DNA from: Phyto melanocephala
Lineage: Eukaryota; Arthropoda; Insecta; Diptera; Rhinophoridae
Direction of reading: 5' to 3'
DNA length: 64,000 bases
NCBI GenBank assembly: GCA_941918925.1
Contig: OW799236.1
Location: 64,008,685-64,072,684 of the forward strand
Position 1 is the first letter of the stretch. Each line of letters begins with the position of its first letter. The notes beneath the pieces were generated by a model, which saw only the letters and a list, made by a program, of their open reading frames with translations, did not search any database and was not told where the DNA came from. The position numbers and the translations under genes were made by a program. Positions 35,420 through 47,684 of this stretch are shown one piece after another.

Positions 35420-36263
35420 TTATACCCTTCACACAGTGAAAAAGGTTATATATAGGTTTGTCATTCCGTGTGAAATTTCTACAATTTTCATTTTCAACCC
35501 CATAAAGTATATATTTTCTGAAAGCTTATGAATAGGGGAGTCGATTAAGCTTTGTTAGTCTGTCCGTTTGACCGTCTGTCCGTGTGTATGTTGAAATCAA
35601 CTTTTTGAAGCCCCCCGACATCGCTTGGACCTGGTGAAGCATTAACATATCAGAAATATTCGGGAACAGATTGGTATTGAAAATCAGAAACATCGGTACA
35701 TAAACAACTGAGATATGAGCAAAAACCCACGACCACCTCGATTTTTTTTCACAAAAACAACATTACAACAACAACATACATACATGCAAACGTGTATACT
35801 GGTTAGAGAAAACGTGGCATCGAATCCCAGCTGAGCCAAAAAAAAATTTTTTTTAATTTTTTTTATACATATATTTTTTTTTAATTTTTTTTTATTTTTT
35901 ATTTAATATATTATTTATATTTTTATTATTTTTTTTTTTAATTTTTTTTTTTATTTTTTTTTGTTTTATATTAATTACATATATTTTAATTATTTAAAAA
36001 AAAAAATTTTTTTTAATTTTTTTTTAATTTTTTTTTTTTTTAATTATTTTTGAAATTTTTTTTATTTATTTATTTTTTTTTCTTTTAACATACATACGTA
36101 AATTTATAACTTTACAATGGGATGTTTTTATTTATATATATTTTTTTATATGTATGTACGTATATCATATGGAATGGTGATACAAACTAATGTTATTGCA
36201 TGACTACGCGTTGTGAAGGGTATAAAAGATTCGGCACGGCCGAATATAGCGCTCTTACTTGTT
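35420..36263 (-). mobile_element. DINE-like family B element
   Basis: Starts TATACCCTTCACACAGTGAA and ends 'aaaagattcggcacggccgaatatagcgctcttacttgtt'. The core at about 35838-36080 is almost exclusively A and T. Complete by its ends. Confidence 0.9.
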
Positions 36264-36750
36264 CTTTTTATATGATATAAACCTAACGTTAAAAGTTAAA
36301 GGTAATTGAAGCATATACTTAGCTGATCGATCACTTTTAGGTAAAAAGTGTAGTTACAATAAAGAAAACCCAATAATCTTTACTTCCAGATCCAAATTTT
36401 AATTAATGGCATTGAGTGTCTGTCAACTTAAATTTCAATTAAACCATCGAACAAACTAGTTTATGCCTATATTTGCATGTCTGTCTGGGGTATAAGAAAG
36501 AATTTTTAAAATGAAATTTTAAAAATTTTCTCCCTAGCATTTAAAATGTATTTCAAATTGCAGAAATAATTTCAAACAAAATACGTTAGTGCATATTAGT
36601 TTAAAAGATCTATTTAATATTTAAAAAATGTACCGAAGGAGATACAAAAATTTATAACAGCCTTGTATAAAGTCTTATTAATTTATGTATTAATTTTTTT
36701 GTATTTATTTATTTTACTTGTAAAGAGTACCTTTTGTCTTTAAATTCAAC
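36264..36750. other. No gene recognised
   Basis: AT-rich, no coding pattern. Confidence 0.45.
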
Positions 36751-36752
36751 TA

Positions 36753-38015
36753 AGGGGTGTCTCGAAATGCTCTTTTGCATTTTAAAATGTCTCCCGAATC
36801 TAGTTTTTTTCAAACAAAAAATACATTTAATTGGCGTTATGGAGAAAAATTTCTAAACTTTATTATGCAAAAAACCAAAGTTTAAAATTTTATTTTCTTT
36901 TGCAAAATTTCGCAATTTTTTCTTAACGCCCTGCATTAGACGTTGGACACACGTTTTACCGAAGTGTTTGATAGCTTTTTTCCAAATAAATCCAAATTCT
37001 TTTACATTTACAGAAGCTTTGAACTTTGTTCTTAGGTACTACTTAATTATAGCCCAATATCGTTCAATAGGCCTTAGCTCTGGACAATTAGGTGGATTCA
37101 TGTTTTTCGGTACAAAATTTATTTTGTTGGCCTCATACCACTCAAAGACGTCTTTGCTGTAGTTGCAGCTTGCCAAGTCGGGCCAAAACAGTGGAGGTAT
37201 ATTGTGGCTTCTGTATAATGGCAATACAGCCTTTTTCAGGCACTCATTAATATAAAATCGGCTGTTCATTGTACGATTCACAATGATTGCCTTTAAAGTT
37301 ATCCCACATGTACATATTGCTTGCCATATCATATATTTTTATACTTAAATTTATTGGAAACATTAGCTCCTTTATTAGAAACATAAAAACCCTGACCAGG
37401 AAGCTCTGAATAGTCAGCCTTACAATAGCTTTCATCGTCCATTAAAATTATTTAATTTGTGACGTAGCAACTGTCTTGCTCTTATTCTTGCCGTTTTTGT
37501 TCCTTTTTCGTTTCGGTTTGGAGCTTTCTTGACTTTGAATGTTCTTAAATTTTCTTTTTTCTTTATTCGTTCTACAAGTGACTTCGAAATATTTAGTTTT
37601 CGTGCGATATCGCGAATGGAAATGTTTGGATTTTGCTACCAAAGTGCCTTCACCTTTTTAACGATTTGAGGATTCCTAAAACCACGAGGCCCTCCACCTT
37701 TCTTGTGCTTAATAGACAAGTCTTTTTTGAATTTAAAAATAACGTTACGGGCAGTCTGTCTGGACACTTTTGCCCGTCGCGCAACTTCAGCGTAAGAACG
37801 TTGTTTATTTTCATTATAAATATCCACAATATTTTTTCTCACTTTTTTCTATTTGACGACATTTTAAATACGGATTAAATAATTTGAATAAACTTATTAA
37901 CAAAGTATTGTTGACACTTATAACTATCACAGAGTGGAACAAAAAAATTAATTAAATAATAACTGTTTGCGTAGTGCCCTGTAAAAAATGTAAAAAAGCA
38001 TTTCGAGACACCTCT
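36753..38015 (-). mobile_element. Tc1/mariner element of DD37E type, nearly full length
   Basis: TA-flanked (36751-36752, 38016-38017). Inverted ends AGGGGTGTCTCGAAATGCTC and AGAGGTGTCTCGAAATGCTT (right end reverse complemented) continue with modest similarity to about 32 bp. Length 1263 bp, the expected size for an autonomous ITm element. A single transposase pseudogene fills most of it on the minus strand. Confidence 0.9.
36853..37862 (-). pseudogene. DD37E-type Tc1/mariner transposase, disabled
   Basis: A start ATG at 37862 is followed within seven codons by a frameshift. The next frame gives the first helix-turn-helix (RSYAEVARRAKVSRQTARNV), then a stop after KALW and the second DNA-binding helix (QNPNISIRDIARKLNISKSL) with a basic stretch. 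MDDESYC near 37440 matches the first catalytic Asp region. PPLFWPDLASCNYSKDV contains the second Asp, and NPPNCPELRPIERYWA contains the Glu. I count 37 residues between that Asp and the Glu of RPIE, hence DD37E, known from insects as ITmD37E. A stop after AIIK separates the basic C-terminal tail, which runs to 36853. About 336 codons, close to the full family length, with at least two frameshifts and three stops. Confidence 0.85.
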
Positions 38016-38017
38016 TA

Positions 38018-39311
38018 AACCAAAAACCAAATTAGTTAACTGCATTCATGTCAGTTATTGCGTTATAATAACAGACTGAGAAAAGCACTAGGAAGGATCA
38101 AAGTCATTTTGATGGATAAATCCACGCTTTAGTTTTCTACTTTGCCTCTTGTCATTTTTAATTAAAATTTTGAGGACAAATTTCGGCACTCGATCACAAT
38201 AGAAATTTGTTAAAATTTTCTATTTTTTGGTAAAGCTATTTAATTAAGAACTCTAAAATATCAGTTACTGTATTTGGAAAGCTGTAATTTGAGCATTTGC
38301 GCATGTTTTGTCACATAAACTAACAATAGTTGGTGTAAGAAGTCTGCGCCGCACTGAAGAAGAATTAAAAAACAAAACACCTTGCAGAGTACAAGCGAGT
38401 CTATACTCAAATATGAAAAAATGTATTTCTCTTTACCCGACCTTACCTCTGCCGTATACAAACGCAAGAACTGAGCAACAGACTTGCGCAAGTGAATTGC
38501 CTAATGTGAAACGGGTCTTTGTTAATAAATACGAGTAGAACGTGCAACTAAATTTGTTTGTTCTTTAAATAAACTGCTGTGATGAGCTGTTACATTCAAA
38601 GGCTTCCAACAACAAATAGCCCATACCACTTCCAGTTAATTACTAGTGCCCCGTTTCTGTGTTGTAAGAAGGAAATGCTTAAATCAACAAATATGAAATG
38701 CTCTGTTTAAGATATGGTACAAATAAGTAAACCGACTATTTTTATTTAAATTAAAAATTATATGGTTTTCATTTGAAAACTTCTCCCAAGTTTCAGAAAC
38801 CGGATATTGAATCCTTACATTACAGCTTCTCATCTTGTCGAGCTGAAACTAATATATTTAGTATATTATATAAGGCAAGACTATCCATAGTTTACCATAT
38901 TTAAAGTCAGTTGATTGCACTTAATACAAATGCTACAAGTCCTTAGAAAACTAAACTTTTTTTATGCTCTACAATCTTACATACCGCAAAGTAAATTAAA
39001 TTTAATTATAAACACATAAAACTAAAATGACAAAACACAAACAAAAAAAAATTAGATTATAAAATTACTACACTTTTGCCGTCCCAGTACCACGCTCTCT
39101 GTCACAAATAAAATGTGTAGGTGGTGGCAACAAGTTGATAAATACTACAACAATAGCAGCAGAATCAGCCACAAAAAGAAACGATAACACTAAAATGCAG
39201 TGCAAAAATTACTCTGCTAAGCATTATTGTTCTTCACTGTATAACAGTGGCATCACAATAATGCTATACAAATAAAATAAAAATAAAAACGGTTGAGGAA
39301 TAAATAATGTA
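38018..39311. other. Mostly unrecognised; contains a dispersed repeat at 38365-38530
   Basis: AT-rich sequence without genes. The one recognisable part is a 165-bp stretch repeated at 60190-60360. Confidence 0.45.
38365..38530 (+). repeat. Unclassified dispersed repeat, copy 1
   Basis: Shares with 60190-60360 the ordered blocks 'gagtaca.gc.agt.ta.tactcaaatat', 'acccgaccttac', 'aaacgcaagaactgagcaac' and 'cttgcgcaag' followed by 'cctaatg.gaaacgggtct'. The blocks contain small palindromes. No termini or coding seen. Confidence 0.6.
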
Positions 39312-40450
39312 AGAAGTAAGAGCACTATATAAGGTGGCGCCGAATTTGTTACCCACCACCAATTTGATGTTCTTGTATAGCACAAAATTTATTATTTTGT
39401 TATTAATACACAGAAAAAATAAATATGAATTTCAATTACAAAATTAATACTATTAATTAAAATATTATTTGATTTTTCTCCAATCATCAAAATGATACTA
39501 TTAATTAAATGAAAATTAATATTTTTAATTGAAAATATGTTGTGAAAAATATCAATTAAAACAGTATTAAAAAATTAATTAATATGTAATTTAATATTTA
39601 AAAATAATTTAAATTAATTTAATCACTCCTGTAATTGGAATTTGGGATTAATTTAAATAATGTATTAACTGTATCAATAATATAAATTATTGAACCTGTT
39701 TAAAAAAAGAATCCGGAAAAAATAGACATGTTTTTTTAGATATTTATTTTTAACATACATCAATATATAGGTACATACATTTTGATACATACATACATAC
39801 ATTTTTATATATTAAAAGTATACGAAAAATACAAAGCATAATACAATATACACATTTAGTAACTGGTGGCATAACCAAACATCATATTATCAAAAATAAA
39901 GGAGGTGCATCCTAGACCTAAGCGCAAAGAAATTTTACTCATTAAAAATTTTATCAAACGAAGGCAAGAAAATCAAATAATTACTTACATTTAAGGTTAG
40001 AATCCAACAGAATTTACCGGGCTGCAAAAAATATTGACTTTAGTCCCATCTGCAATTAAGTTCTGTTCCGTTTTCTTTGAATATGTACTTAGTAGAATTT
40101 TAATCTGCTAAACCACCATTTATTTTAATATTACCCACCTTATTAACCAAAATTATATTAAGACTTTCCTTCAAATTATATAAAGACTTTGAATCAAAAA
40201 GAATTCTTGACAAAAAAAATAAATTTTTCATATTTTATTTTTCAATATACTTTTTTCAACTGACAGAAATCTCTAAGTTTTTTGAAAAAATATAATAAAA
40301 AAAATTGTTTAAAGTAATTAAAAATATAATCCAAATTTAAGAATAAATCAATTAGTCAATTAATTAAAAAAATTTAAGCAGTAATTTTTTCTGTGTAATA
40401 GAATAATCTCTTTATACTAAAATATGTATGTATCACTTTCCTTGTATAGC
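39312..40450 (+). mobile_element. DINE-like family A fragment split by a MITE
   Basis: Left part 39312-39408 (agaagtaagagcactatataaggtggcgccgaa...). Right part from 40401 ('gaataatctctttatactaaaatatgtatg') fades near 40450, so the 3' part of the element is missing. Confidence 0.75.
39409..40395. mobile_element. 987-bp AT-rich MITE with 5-bp target duplication
   Basis: Inverted termini CACAGAAAAAATAA (39409) and CACAGAAAAAATTA (40395, reverse complement) lie between direct repeats TAATA (39404-39408 and 40396-40400). The sequence inside is AT-rich, full of 'ttaattaa' and 'aattaatact' motifs near the left end, and has no coding potential. It lies in a DINE-A copy whose sequence resumes after it. 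The superfamily is unknown. Confidence 0.75.
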
Positions 40451-40562
40451 ATCGATTTGCTATTAATTTATTTTCTAAATTATATTCTTATAAGGAAGAA
40501 TTAAGTGTTTATACATTGAAAATGATACTATTGACCCTTTTTAACTACAATGTTGTTGAAAA

Positions 40563-42325
40563 CCAAGTAAGAGCACTATATTCGGCTGTGCTGAATCTTT
40601 TATACTCACCACCAATTTCGCGTACTTTTATAGCACTACATTCTTGTTATTAACAGCAATCGCTATGGAATAATCTCTTTATACTTAAATATGTACATAT
40701 GTATGTATAACTTTCTTCGTATAACTTCGATATGCTAGTAAAATGTGTTCGTAAATTTAGTCTTTTAATAATAGTGGGCGTTAAAGTAGAGATATTTCAA
40801 TATAGTTTTTTATTCTTCCAAAATCATTATTCATAGAGAAATTATATAAATTTAAGAAAAACCGTTATATGGGAGGAAGGCGTTAAAGTGGGCGTGTCAC
40901 CTAAATTTTCTGCCATAACAATGACATTGACTAGAAGGATATCTGTAGCAAATTTTATCATATCTCTAATTTCGTCTGTTTCATGAGCTTTAAAATTTCA
41001 TTAACAGTAGATAGCATGAAAAGTGGGCGTTATAGTAGGCGTGTCAAAGTTGTTTCTGCTAATGAATACAACTTTGATATTTGAACATAATCCTTTAGTA
41101 TTCTTAAATCTCTATTCATAGAAAAATTAAATGAATTTGTGATAAGCCGTTATATGGGAGGTAGGCGTTAAAGAGAGCGTGTCAACTAAATTTTCCGGCA
41201 TAACAATGACATTAACTAGAAGGATATCTGTTGCAAATTTCATCATAATACCTCCAATTTTGTCGGTTTTATGAGCTTTTAAATTTCATTAACAGTATAT
41301 AACATGAAAAGTGGTCGTAAAAGTAGGCGTGTCGAAGTTATTGTAGTCATTCAATGAAAGTAGGCGTTAAAGTAGGCGTGTTGAAGTTGTTTCTACTAAT
41401 GAATGCAACTTAGATGTTTCAATATAGTCCTTTATTATTCTAAAATCTTTATTCATAGAAAAATTAAATGAATTTGTGATAAGCCGTTATATGGGAGGTA
41501 GGCGTTAAAGAGGGCGTGTCAACTAAATTTTCCGGCATAACAATGACATTAACTAGAAGGATATCTGTTGCAAATTTCATCATCATACCTCCAATTTTGT
41601 CGGTTTTATGAGATTTTAAATTTCATTAACAGTAGATAACGTGAAAAGTGGTCGTAAAAGTAGGCGTGTTGAAGTTATTGTAGTCTTTCAATGAAAGTAG
41701 GCGTGTTGAAGTTGTTTCTACTAATGAATGCAACTTAGATGTTTCAATATAGTCCTTTATTATTCCAAAATCTTTATTCATAGAGAAATTATAAGAATTT
41801 GAGAGAAAACGTAATATGGGAGGTGGGCGTAAAAGTGGGCGTGTCCTATTTATTTTCCTTCAAAACAAAGCCTTTGACCGAAAACCATTCCTGAAAAATT
41901 TCAGAATCGTACATCTAATTTGGCAGTCTTATGTTTTAAATTTTGAATATACTGAAAAATACACTGCGCGGTATAAATTTTCGTATATTTTGATCTATAA
42001 CTCCTTTCCTAATGCATACATTTAAGCAATTTTTAGGGAGAGATATTGTTTTTGCTCACGAAGTATATATTTGAAGTTTCATGACTCTACGTTGATGCTG
42101 GTGGACACAACTTCATTTTATTCGATGTTGAAAGGACACGGTTTTTGCAACCTACTTTTGCATTACGAGCTATAATTGTCTTCCCAATATTCCGATTCAG
42201 CACATTTTCAATTCCAAACAAACCTTGTGTATAAGACATATTCGGTGGACCTCTATCGTTCTTTCAACACACGGACAGACGGATGGACATAGCTAGATCG
42301 TCATCAAATATAACCCCGTTTCAGA

Positions 42326-42358
<33 letters not shown>

Positions 42359-42374
42359 TGGTGGCGGGTATAAA
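40563..42374 (+). mobile_element. DINE-like family A element, internally expanded
   Basis: Both ends are present (CCAAGTAAGAGCACTATATTC; 'tttggtggcgggtataaac'). At 1.8 kb it is much longer than other uninterrupted copies because a module ('ccgttatatgggaggtaggcgttaaag...gcataacaatgacattaactagaagg...cattaacagtagataac') is repeated: starts near 40860, 41147 and 41485. The last two are almost identical. A (TA)n run (42325-42353) lies near the 3' end. Confidence 0.9.
42325..42353. repeat. (TA)n microsatellite
   Basis: About fourteen TA dinucleotides inside the 'cagaatatatat' box of the DINE-A copy. Confidence 0.9.
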
Positions 42375-42566
42375 CACTAAAATAACTAAAAAAAAACACA
42401 TTACAAAAATTTTTTGTTTAGCTCTTTTATTAAAATTTTGAAAAAAATATTTGACCTTGTGTCACAAAAATTGGTCTGGTGCTCACGGTCGGATCATCCC
42501 GGGTATACAGTGGGGTATAGAGGAGAGTTTTATCTACTAAATGGTGCTAATTTCTTTTTGTTATCT

Positions 42567-42835
42567 TATGTTCTGTAGAAGTAATGCTCTATTAAAAATG
42601 GGAATTTAGGAAAATTTGGCCCAAAAAAAAGGTAAAAAAATTATTTCTAAACATAAACAATTTATTTTCATGTGCTAATAGCTAACAAATTTTAAAATTA
42701 TACAAAATTAATTTCGTTTGAAAGTTATAGAAGTTTAAAAATCAAAATCTTACTAATAAATTTCCCGTTTCAGCAAAATGCTGAGAATGTCCACTTTGAA
42801 TCACTCTGTGGCCCTTACAATTTAACCACCCTTTT
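42567..42835 (+). repeat. Mariner-end repeat R, copy 1
   Basis: Direct copy of 46630-46912, both starting 'tatgttct.....aagt.atgct.tattaaaaatggg' and ending 'cc.tgtggccctta.aatttaa'. The last 30 bases match the inverted terminus of the mariner derivative at 17957-18529, so R is probably the right part of a related element. Confidence 0.7.
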
Positions 42836-43053
42836 CAAAAGAATAGATAGTAAAATATATAATTTGGGTAAAAAATGTATTTTAAATATTCAAATACATA
42901 TTTTAAATCTACTGATGCCTCTTAAAACTATGGGAACAAATATGTATGTTAAGAGTTTGCCACAAATTGTTACTCTAGTTAATTTTTGTCAACAACCTCG
43001 GTCATTTTCGTTTTCACGAACCCTCATTAAAAATCCCTTGTGGGATGAGAAAG

Positions 43054-43199
43054 GTTGTTAGCATGCCATCTAGTAGTTGTTAGTAGAGTCATCTACTGTT
43101 TTATGTTGTATTTAGCTGCAGTGCAATAGATGGCGCCATTTAAAATAAATGAACGCTAATAAATATGACTAATATATTTTTATAAAAAATTAAAGAAAA
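43054..43199 (-). repeat. Repeat S, inverted relative to 46488-46621
   Basis: 'gttgttagcatgccatctag' onward to 'taaagaaaaa' is the inverted counterpart of 46488-46621. It directly abuts the truncated DINE-A copy at 43200. Confidence 0.7.
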
Positions 43200-43822
43200 A
43201 AGTGGGCGTAGCACATTTATTTTCCCATATAACGAAGACTTTGACCAAAAAGCCATGTTTGATAAAGTTCAGAATCGTACATATAGTTTTATCAGTTTTA
43301 TTACGTTTTAAATTTGAAATATACACTGTGCGGTATAAATTTTCGTACATTTTGATCTACAACTTTTTTCCTAATGCATAGATTTAAGCGATTTTCAGGG
43401 AAAAATATTGCTTTTACTCGAGAAATATATATTTGAAGTTTCATGACTCTACCTTTATGCGTTTGGACACAATTCCATTTTATTCGATGTTAGAAGGACA
43501 CGGTTTTTTCGACCTACTCTTGCTTTACGAGCTATAACTCTCTTCCTAATATTCCGATTTAGCCCATTTTCAATACAAACCTTGTCTATATGAAAGATTC
43601 TGGCAAAGTTTGAGCCCTCTAGCTTTTTCGGTGCGACCTCTATCGTGCTTTCAACAGACGGACGGACGGACAAACGGATGGACATAGCTAGATCGTCATA
43701 AAATGAAACCCTGATTCAGAAAATATATACTTTGTGGGGTCTAAAATGGATATTTCGATGTGTTACAAATGGAATGACAAAATGAATATACCCCCAGCAT
43801 TTTTTTGGTGGCGGGTATAAAA
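43200..43822 (+). mobile_element. DINE-like family A, 3' part
   Basis: Begins inside the 'agtgggcgtagcacatttattttcc' box and runs to 'ttttttggtggcgggtataaaaa'. The 5' half is missing, cut at the junction with repeat S. Confidence 0.85.
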
Positions 43823-43869
43823 AGAGAATTTAAAAAAAAATTAAAAAAAAATAATACAAATATAAAAAA

Positions 43870-44773
43870 CTGACAAAATTTTATCTGAAATTTTACAAAC
43901 ATTGCTTTTTGATCAAAGACTTTGTACTAACGGAAAATAAATGTGACACGCTCACCTGCTAAATAACGCCTTATCTCAAATTAATATAATTTCTCTTTGA
44001 ATAAAGATATGGGAAGAATAAAGTTGTATATATTAGCAGAAACAACTTGTTAATACAATTTAAAAGCTCATAAAACCGAAAAAATTAGAGGTAAGATGAT
44101 GAAATTTCGTACATATCTCCCTCTAGTCAATGTCATTGTTATGCCAGAAATGAGGGTGACGCGCCCACTTTAACGCTTTACCTTAAATTCATATAATTTT
44201 TCTTTAAATAAAGATTTTGGCAGAATACAGAACTATGTTGAAATATCTAAGTTGAAATAATTACTAGAAACTACATTGATACGCCTTCTTTAACGCCCAC
44301 TTTTATTGAAAAACTAAATTTACAAAAATACAAAGAAGTTATACATATTTTATTTTTCCATAGCGATTACTGGTAATAACAATATAATAAAGATTGTGCT
44401 ATAAAAGTACATAAAATTGGTGACACAGCCGAACATATTGCTCTTACTTATTTTTACCTACTCTTGCATTAAAAGCTATAACTCTTTTCCTTATACATAT
44501 ACCGATTTAGTCCATTTTCAATGCCAAATATTCCATATGTATTAGAAATATTCCGGCAAAATTTTATCCCCCTAACTTTTTCGGTTCGAGCTCAAACGTG
44601 CTTTCAACGTACGAACAGACAGAGGAAAATGGCTAGATGGTCCTAAAGTTAAACTAGGACTAAGAAAATATATACCTTATGGGGTCTTAATTAGATATTT
44701 CGATGTTGGAAGGACAAACGAAATGACAAAATTAATATACCCCACACCATTTTTATGGTGGTGGTTATAAAAA
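43870..44773. mobile_element. Two oppositely oriented DINE-like family A fragments
   Basis: 43870-44456 reads in minus orientation and ends 'gacacagccgaacatattgctcttactta'. 44457-44773 reads in plus orientation from 'ctactcttgcattaaaagctataac' to 'ggtggtggttataaaaa'. The abrupt switch suggests recombination or insertion next to an older copy. Confidence 0.75.
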
Positions 44774-45172
44774 CATGACTATCATGCATAATGTTGATAA
44801 TGATGATGGACTATAGTCAAAATGATCACAATGTTGTTTAATGACGCTGTCGTAGCGACAAATGAATGACAAAAATGTGATGTGTTCATTCGGTGTGAAA
44901 ATAAGTGGTTAAATTGGATTATTATGTTTTTGATTGCAATTTCTACTTTTAAAATGCTATGAATTTATTATTTACATACTTATATGCATGAATGCTGTTT
45001 GTCTGCTTACTTATTACAACAATTTTAGAGAAGAAAACAGAAAATAAAAATACACACACTACAACAAGCATTAAGAAGCAGTAAAACAACATTAACAGAC
45101 AACAATTGTTAACTACCATAAAGCCCCTGTTACAGTCAGTGTTTGTATAAATATAAATACAAGTATTTCTTT
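44774..45172. other. No gene recognised
   Basis: AT-rich; a 103-codon minus frame (44949-45260) runs into the DINE element and has no motif. Confidence 0.5.
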
Positions 45173-46487
45173 TTATACCCGCCACCAAAAAAAATGGTGG
45201 GGGTATATTCATTTTGTCATTCCGTTTGTAACACATCGAAATATCCATTTTAGACCCCATAAAGTATATATATTCTGAATCGGGGTTTGATTTTATGACG
45301 ATCTAGCTATGTCCGTCCGTCTGTCCGTCTGTTGAAAGCACGATAGAGGTCGCACCGAAAAAGCTAGGGGGCTCAAATTTTGCCAGAATCTTTCTTATAG
45401 ACAAGGTTTGTTTGGTATTGAAAACGGGCTAAATCGGAATATTAGGAAGAGAGTTATAGCTCGAAAAAACCGTGTCCTTCGAACATCGAATAAAATGGAA
45501 TTGTGTCCAAACGCCTTAACGTAGACTCATGAGACTTCGAATATATATTTCCTGGGTAAAGACAATATTTTCCCCGAAAATTGTCTAAATCTATGCATTA
45601 GGAGAGGAGTTATCGATCAAAATGTACGAAAATTTATACCGCACAGTGTATTTTTCGGTATATTTAAAAACAAAAACGTCATAAAAGCAACAAAATTGGA
45701 TGTACGACTCTGAAATTTTGCACACTTTGCTTTTTGGTGACACGCTTTCTTGTACCGGAAAATCAATGTGCCACGCCCACTTTTACGCCCACCTCCCATA
45801 TAACGTTTTAACTAAAATTCATATAATATCTCTATTAATAAAGATTTTGGAATAATAAAGGCCTATATTGAAACACCTCAGTTGTACTCATTCGTAAAAA
45901 TAACTTTGACACGCCTACTACAACGCCCACTTTTCACGTTATCTACCGTTAATGAAATTTAAAAGCTCATAAAACCGCAAAAATTAGAGGTATGATGATA
46001 AATTTTGCTACGTCTATCCCCCTAGGCAATTTCATTACTATGCCAAAAAATTAAGGTGCCACGCCCACTTTTACGCCCACCTCCCATATAACGTTTTACC
46101 TAAAATTCATATAATTTCTCTATTAATAAAGATTTTGGAATAATAAAGGACTATATTGAAACACCTAAGTTGTACTCATTAGCAAAAACAACTTTGACAC
46201 GCCTACTATAACGCCCACTTTCACTTTTGAATTGTGTCCAGACGCATAAACGTAGTCATGAAACTTCGAATATATATTTATCGAGTCAAAAAAATATTTT
46301 TCCCTGAAAATCGCTTTAATCTATGAATTAGGAAAAGAGTTATAGATAAAAATGTACGAAAATTTATATCGCACAGTGTATATTTCAAATTTAAAACGTA
46401 ATAAAACTGACAAAACTATATGTACGATTCTGAAATTTTGCAAACATGGCTTTTTGGTCAAAGTCTTCGTTATAACGCACACTTTTT

Positions 46488-46912
46488 TCTTTAAATTTTT
46501 ATAAAAATATATTAGTCATATTCATCTTACACTGCACCATTTATTGTACTGTAGCTTAATATAAGATAAAGATGATAAGATAGATGACTCTACTAGCAAC
46601 TACTAGATGGCATGCTAACAACTTATGCTTATGTTCTCATGAAGTTATGCTTTATTAAAAATGGGAATTTATGAAAATTTGACCTACATAAGTAAAAAAA
46701 AATTATCTCTAAACATTATAAACAATTTATTTTCATGTACTAATGGCTAACAAATTTTAAAATTATACTTAGTTCGTTGGAAACCCTTTTAAAAGCAAAA
46801 TGTTATAGAAGTTTAAAAATCAAAATCTTACTAATAAATGTCCCGTTTTAGAAAAATGCAGAGAATGTATATTTTAAATCACCCTGTGGCCCTTAAAATT
46901 TAAACTTAATTT
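46488..46912 (+). repeat. S2+R2 insertion unit in DINE-A
   Basis: S2 (46488-46621) is the inverted match of 43054-43199 and R2 (46630-46912) the direct match of 42567-42835. Here the two are adjacent. DINE-A sequence resumes after 46912 with 'ttaatttcactttcttcctcttaaattcatgt'. Confidence 0.65.
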
Positions 46913-47098
46913 CACTTTCTTCCTCTTAAATTCATGTAAATTCTCTATGAATAAAGATTTTGGAATACTAAAGGACTATATTGAAATATCTAAGTTATGT
47001 TTATTAGCAGAAACTTTATTGACACGCGTACTTTAACGGCCACTTTCATTGAAAGACTAAATTTACGAAAACATTTTACTAGCATACCGAAGTTATAA

Positions 47099-47684
47099 TG
47101 GGTGGTTTAATTTTAAGGGACTATGTTGATTTTGAATAAAATTTCTATGAAATTATTATCATTTATTTTTATAATGATAATATTTGTATGCTTCAATTAT
47201 GTATGGAACAAAATATCGGCCAAATGGCCCCCCAACCTAGGCGGCACGCCACGATCCGATAGTCCAAATTTTCAATGACACTGTTGATGCTCGATTGTTG
47301 GGCACGATGATGAGTCGAGGTTGCTTGCTCTTTTGCCACGTTATCGTGAAAAACAGCAATGTTTCCCATTCAACGAACTAAGATGGCATGCACAGATGTT
47401 TTCACATTTCATACAGACCTGCTTTGCAGACATTTAATTATTTGTTACAACTCTCCCGATTGTGGACGAATTTGAATTATTATGTTGATCAAAAGAATTA
47501 CGAAGTGCACAAAATGCATTTTGATTTGAACGCCCATTTTTATAAAAAACCTGAATAACTTTAAACCGTTGCTCATTTGCGTATCTTTCCACGGATAAAA
47601 TTGAGTAAGTTTGAGATTGAGAAATGTCAAGTGAAATGCAGGAAACAAATTTAAAGACTAGGTGTAGTTCACCTTCAACATTGG
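47099..47684 (-). mobile_element. Tc1/mariner deletion derivative, minus oriented
   Basis: Left end ATGGGTGGTTTAATTTTAAG then 'ggactatgttg'; the right end is reduced to 'caacattggccc'. The insertion sits in the DINE-A box 'gaagttatacaaagaaagtg' at a TA. Related to 17957-18529 over its length, including the 'ccaacctaggcggcacgcc' part, which differs from that copy. Confidence 0.8.
47430..47600 (-). pseudogene. Mariner-type transposase N-terminal fragment
   Basis: Minus strand: SVERYANEQRFKVIQVFYKN, GRSNQNAFCALRNSFDQHN and SSTIGRVVTNN, then a stop at 47434. It corresponds residue by residue to 18046-18204, with the initiator Met codon changed to Val. The catalytic part is missing. Confidence 0.75.

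Noticed and set aside
44949..45260. 103-codon minus-strand frame
   Set aside because: Overlaps the end of a DINE-A element and is of low complexity; probably chance.
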